This document shows, one piece after another, positions 5,479 through 7,007 of a DNA stretch of 7,007 nt. Numbering within the stretch: position 1 is the first letter of the stretch; each line of letters opens with the position of its first letter. A model generated the notes under the pieces. The model did not search any database and was not told where the DNA came from. It saw nothing but the letters and a program-made list of their open reading frames with translations. Source of the DNA: Candidatus Altimarinota bacterium. Lineage in GTDB: Bacteria; Patescibacteriota; Gracilibacteria; UBA4473. Both the position numbers and the translations under genes were made by a program. Where the stretch lies: the NCBI GenBank assembly GCA_018401175.1, contig JAGYLK010000142.1, forward strand, positions 1 to 7,007, written 5' to 3'.

Positions 5479-6945
5479 GTGAAAAATTTCTTCCCTTCTG
5501 ATTTTCGTCCCTCTGAAATAGTACGAGGAGGACTGATTTTTTTCCTGTGTGGAATATTTCTTCCGATCGGATATTTATTTCCCCTTTTTGCCCTGATCGG
5601 ATTCGTGTTTCTTCTTCTCTCATCCATTTCTCAAAAAAAGATGTTCCTTTTTTTTGGAATATTATTTCTGGCAGCAAGTTGGTCCTCGTGGAGATCAGAA
5701 TTTGATTTTCGGAACGATCAACTCTTTCCTCAAAAGGGACAGAATGTTTCTCTCAAGGGAATAGTGCGAACGCCGCCGGATGTGCGAGAAGATTCAGTTC
5801 GTGCTTTTATTGCGAGCGAAAAAGGGTCGTTTCTTCTGATTATGCCTCATAAAACAATTCTTCAGTATGGAGATAGGATTTCTCTTACCGGAAAAATTAC
5901 GGTTCCTCGTAGTTTTGCAGATTTTGACTATCTTCGCTATCTGCGTCGGTGGGGAGCACAGACAATTATCAAGAATCCAGAGTCATTTGAAATTCTTTCT
6001 TCTGGGGGAGGAAATGGCGTTGTGCGTGTGGCACAAATTATACGTACCTTTTTGGAAAATAATGTGCGTCGATCTTTACCAGAACCACATGCGACGATTG
6101 CAGTAGGGGTTCTTTTGGGAGTCAAATCATCACTGCCCGAATGGACGCAAAATGATTTCAAAAATTCAGGATTGCAACACCTTTTGGTCGTCTCGGGTTC
6201 GAATGTGGCAATCGTTTTATCTTTGGTCGCCCTATTGTTAGCCCGATTTGGTCGTCGTGCTGTATTTCTCGGATCGCTCGGATCACTTTGTTTTTTTGTA
6301 TTATTAGTTGGAATGGATGCGCCAGTATTGCGAGCAGCAGTTATGGGAGGAGTTGTTGGTATTGCCGCGGCATTGGGGCGGTTTTCGGATGCACGTACAT
6401 TAATTTTATTATCTGCAGGAATTATTGGGATTATTCAGCCGACAATAGTGAGAGACGATGTGGGATTTCACTTAAGTTTTCTGGCGACGGTAGGAATAGT
6501 TTTGGGAACGCCCATTCTTTTGCATTATTTTTCACTCTTTTCTTCCAAAAAATGGTGGGCGATTTTATCACTCATTCTTGCTGTTTCTTTGGCGGCGCAA
6601 ATTGCTGTACTGCCGGTTTTGGGGAAATCGTTTGGGGTATTTCCTATTTCAGGAGTAGTGGCGAATATTTTTGCAGAACCATTGGTCCCTCTGGCGATGG
6701 GATCAGGTGCAGTGACAGCCGGGTTGGGATGGTTGCCAATTTTTATTTCGCGAATAGTTGCCGTTCCTGCATTTATAGCGATTGAGGGACTTTTATTTGT
6801 GGCGTATTTTTTTGGTCAAATCCCGCCTGTGCCCATTCCTTTATGGGTTACGAATGTATCGTTTATTTCCATTGGTGGTTTTATGGTGTGGGGATTGCTT
6901 TCTCGTTCATTTGCGGAGCGATGGTTGGTGCGTCATGAAAAATGA
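5479..6945 (+). CDS. comEC: ComEC/Rec2-family DNA-uptake channel, without metallo-beta-lactamase domain
   Basis: This polytopic protein resembles the channel that carries single-stranded DNA across the inner membrane during transformation. Numbered from GTG 5479, it has N-terminal membrane helices (about 18-68), then a soluble OB-fold-like (DUF4131-type) region (about 87-172) ending in the typical FDYLRYLRRWG, then the Competence domain with some nine hydrophobic segments. Family hallmarks are GVLLGVKSSLPEW, the FKNSGLQHLLVVSGSNVAIV stretch, DAPVLRAAVMG, and VGFHLSFLATVGIVLG. At about 488 residues it stops after the last membrane segments. ComEC of B. subtilis or Neisseria type (about 700-780) goes on into a metallo-beta-lactamase nuclease domain, which is absent here and not encoded in the 62 bases that follow. 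The start is uncertain: GTG 5479 fits a leaderless -10, ATG 5455 adds 8 residues, and TTG 5425 adds 18. None has a Shine-Dalgarno. The gene follows the LysM-M23 gene in the same direction. Confidence 0.9.
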   Translation: MKNFFPSDFRPSEIVRGGLIFFLCGIFLPIGYLFPLFALIGFVFLLLSSISQKKMFLFFGILFLAASWSSWRSEFDFRNDQLFPQKGQNVSLKGIVRTPPDVREDSVRAFIASEKGSFLLIMPHKTILQYGDRISLTGKITVPRSFADFDYLRYLRRWGAQTIIKNPESFEILSSGGGNGVVRVAQIIRTFLENNVRRSLPEPHATIAVGVLLGVKSSLPEWTQNDFKNSGLQHLLVVSGSNVAIVLSLVALLLARFGRRAVFLGSLGSLCFFVLLVGMDAPVLRAAVMGGVVGIAAALGRFSDARTLILLSAGIIGIIQPTIVRDDVGFHLSFLATVGIVLGTPILLHYFSLFSSKKWWAILSLILAVSLAAQIAVLPVLGKSFGVFPISGVVANIFAEPLVPLAMGSGAVTAGLGWLPIFISRIVAVPAFIAIEGLLFVAYFFGQIPPVPIPLWVTNVSFISIGGFMVWGLLSRSFAERWLVRHEK

Positions 6946-6960
6946 AGAAATGATGAAAAA

Positions 6961-6988
6961 TTGCCTTTTGAAAAAGAATTGAGAGAAT
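6961..6988 (+). promoter_or_regulatory. Very weak candidate promoter at right edge
   Basis: TTGCCT (6961-6966), a 16-bp spacer and GAGAAT (6983-6988) would place a start at about 6995, one base before ATG 6996. It repeats the leaderless spacing seen elsewhere in the window, but both hexamers are only four-of-six matches. Confidence 0.2.
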
Positions 6989-6995
6989 GTACGAA

Positions 6996-7007
6996 ATGAA
7001 GAAGATA
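6996..7007 (+). CDS. Possible start of a further gene, cut by window end
   Basis: ATG AAG AAG ATA (Met-Lys-Lys-Ile) runs open to the window edge, and an in-frame ATG at 6987 would add three codons. Met-Lys-Lys is a common bacterial N terminus. A purine-rich GAGAG (6981-6985) lies ten bases upstream of ATG 6996 and could be a weak ribosome-binding site. Only four codons are visible, so this is a suggestion only. Confidence 0.25.

Noticed and set aside
6288..6785. 165-codon plus-strand frame inside the comEC-like gene
   Set aside because: It is Cys/Ser/Tyr-rich in a shifted frame, whereas the main frame has clear Competence-domain motifs across the same bases.
6961..6980. CTTTT-GA-AAAAG mini-hairpin after comEC as a terminator
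   Set aside because: The stem is five A/T-rich pairs with a 2-nt loop and no T-run follows.

Overview
The window carries five protein-coding genes or gene parts at high coding density, on moderately AT-rich DNA with standard stop codons. TGA ends two of the genes and no gene needs TGA read as an amino acid, so the recoded Gracilibacteria/Absconditabacteria code is unlikely. Three features suggest a Patescibacteria (CPR) genome, perhaps close to Peregrinibacteria: compact layout, no clear Shine-Dalgarno sequences, and a shortened ComEC beside a LysM/M23 envelope hydrolase and a large lineage-type protein. That taxonomic call is inference and would need a database search.

Layout. Positions 1-207 (+) hold the end of a PheT/YtpR-like tRNA-binding domain protein that stops soon after the domain. 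It converges on a long minus-strand gene (256-2049), which fuses a short RmlA-type glucose-1-phosphate thymidylyltransferase to a GT2 rhamnosyltransferase-like glycosyltransferase. A divergent promoter region (about 2050-2150) separates this from a plus-strand run of three genes. The first is a 723-residue membrane-anchored protein with a FecR-like beta domain, a long helical middle and two similar C-terminal modules. The second is a LysM-LysM-M23 peptidoglycan endopeptidase. The third is a ComEC/Rec2 DNA-uptake channel that lacks the C-terminal metallo-beta-lactamase domain. A further gene may begin at the right edge.

How they may work together. The minus-strand fusion would make a nucleotide sugar and transfer a sugar in surface-glycan synthesis. 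The three plus-strand genes all act at or across the envelope: an anchored extracytoplasmic protein of unknown role, a wall hydrolase and a DNA channel. A DNA-uptake or wall-remodelling module is plausible but inferred from gene order only.

Regulatory reading. Plausible -10 elements lie unusually close to several start codons, consistent with leaderless or nearly leaderless mRNAs. A perfect 7-bp inverted repeat covers the stop codon of the FecR-like gene and the -35 box of the hydrolase promoter. Two promoters share the 10-mer GAGGATGGTA that runs into an extended -10. No RNA genes, CRISPR arrays, insertion sequences or gene-free stretches over 300 bases were seen.
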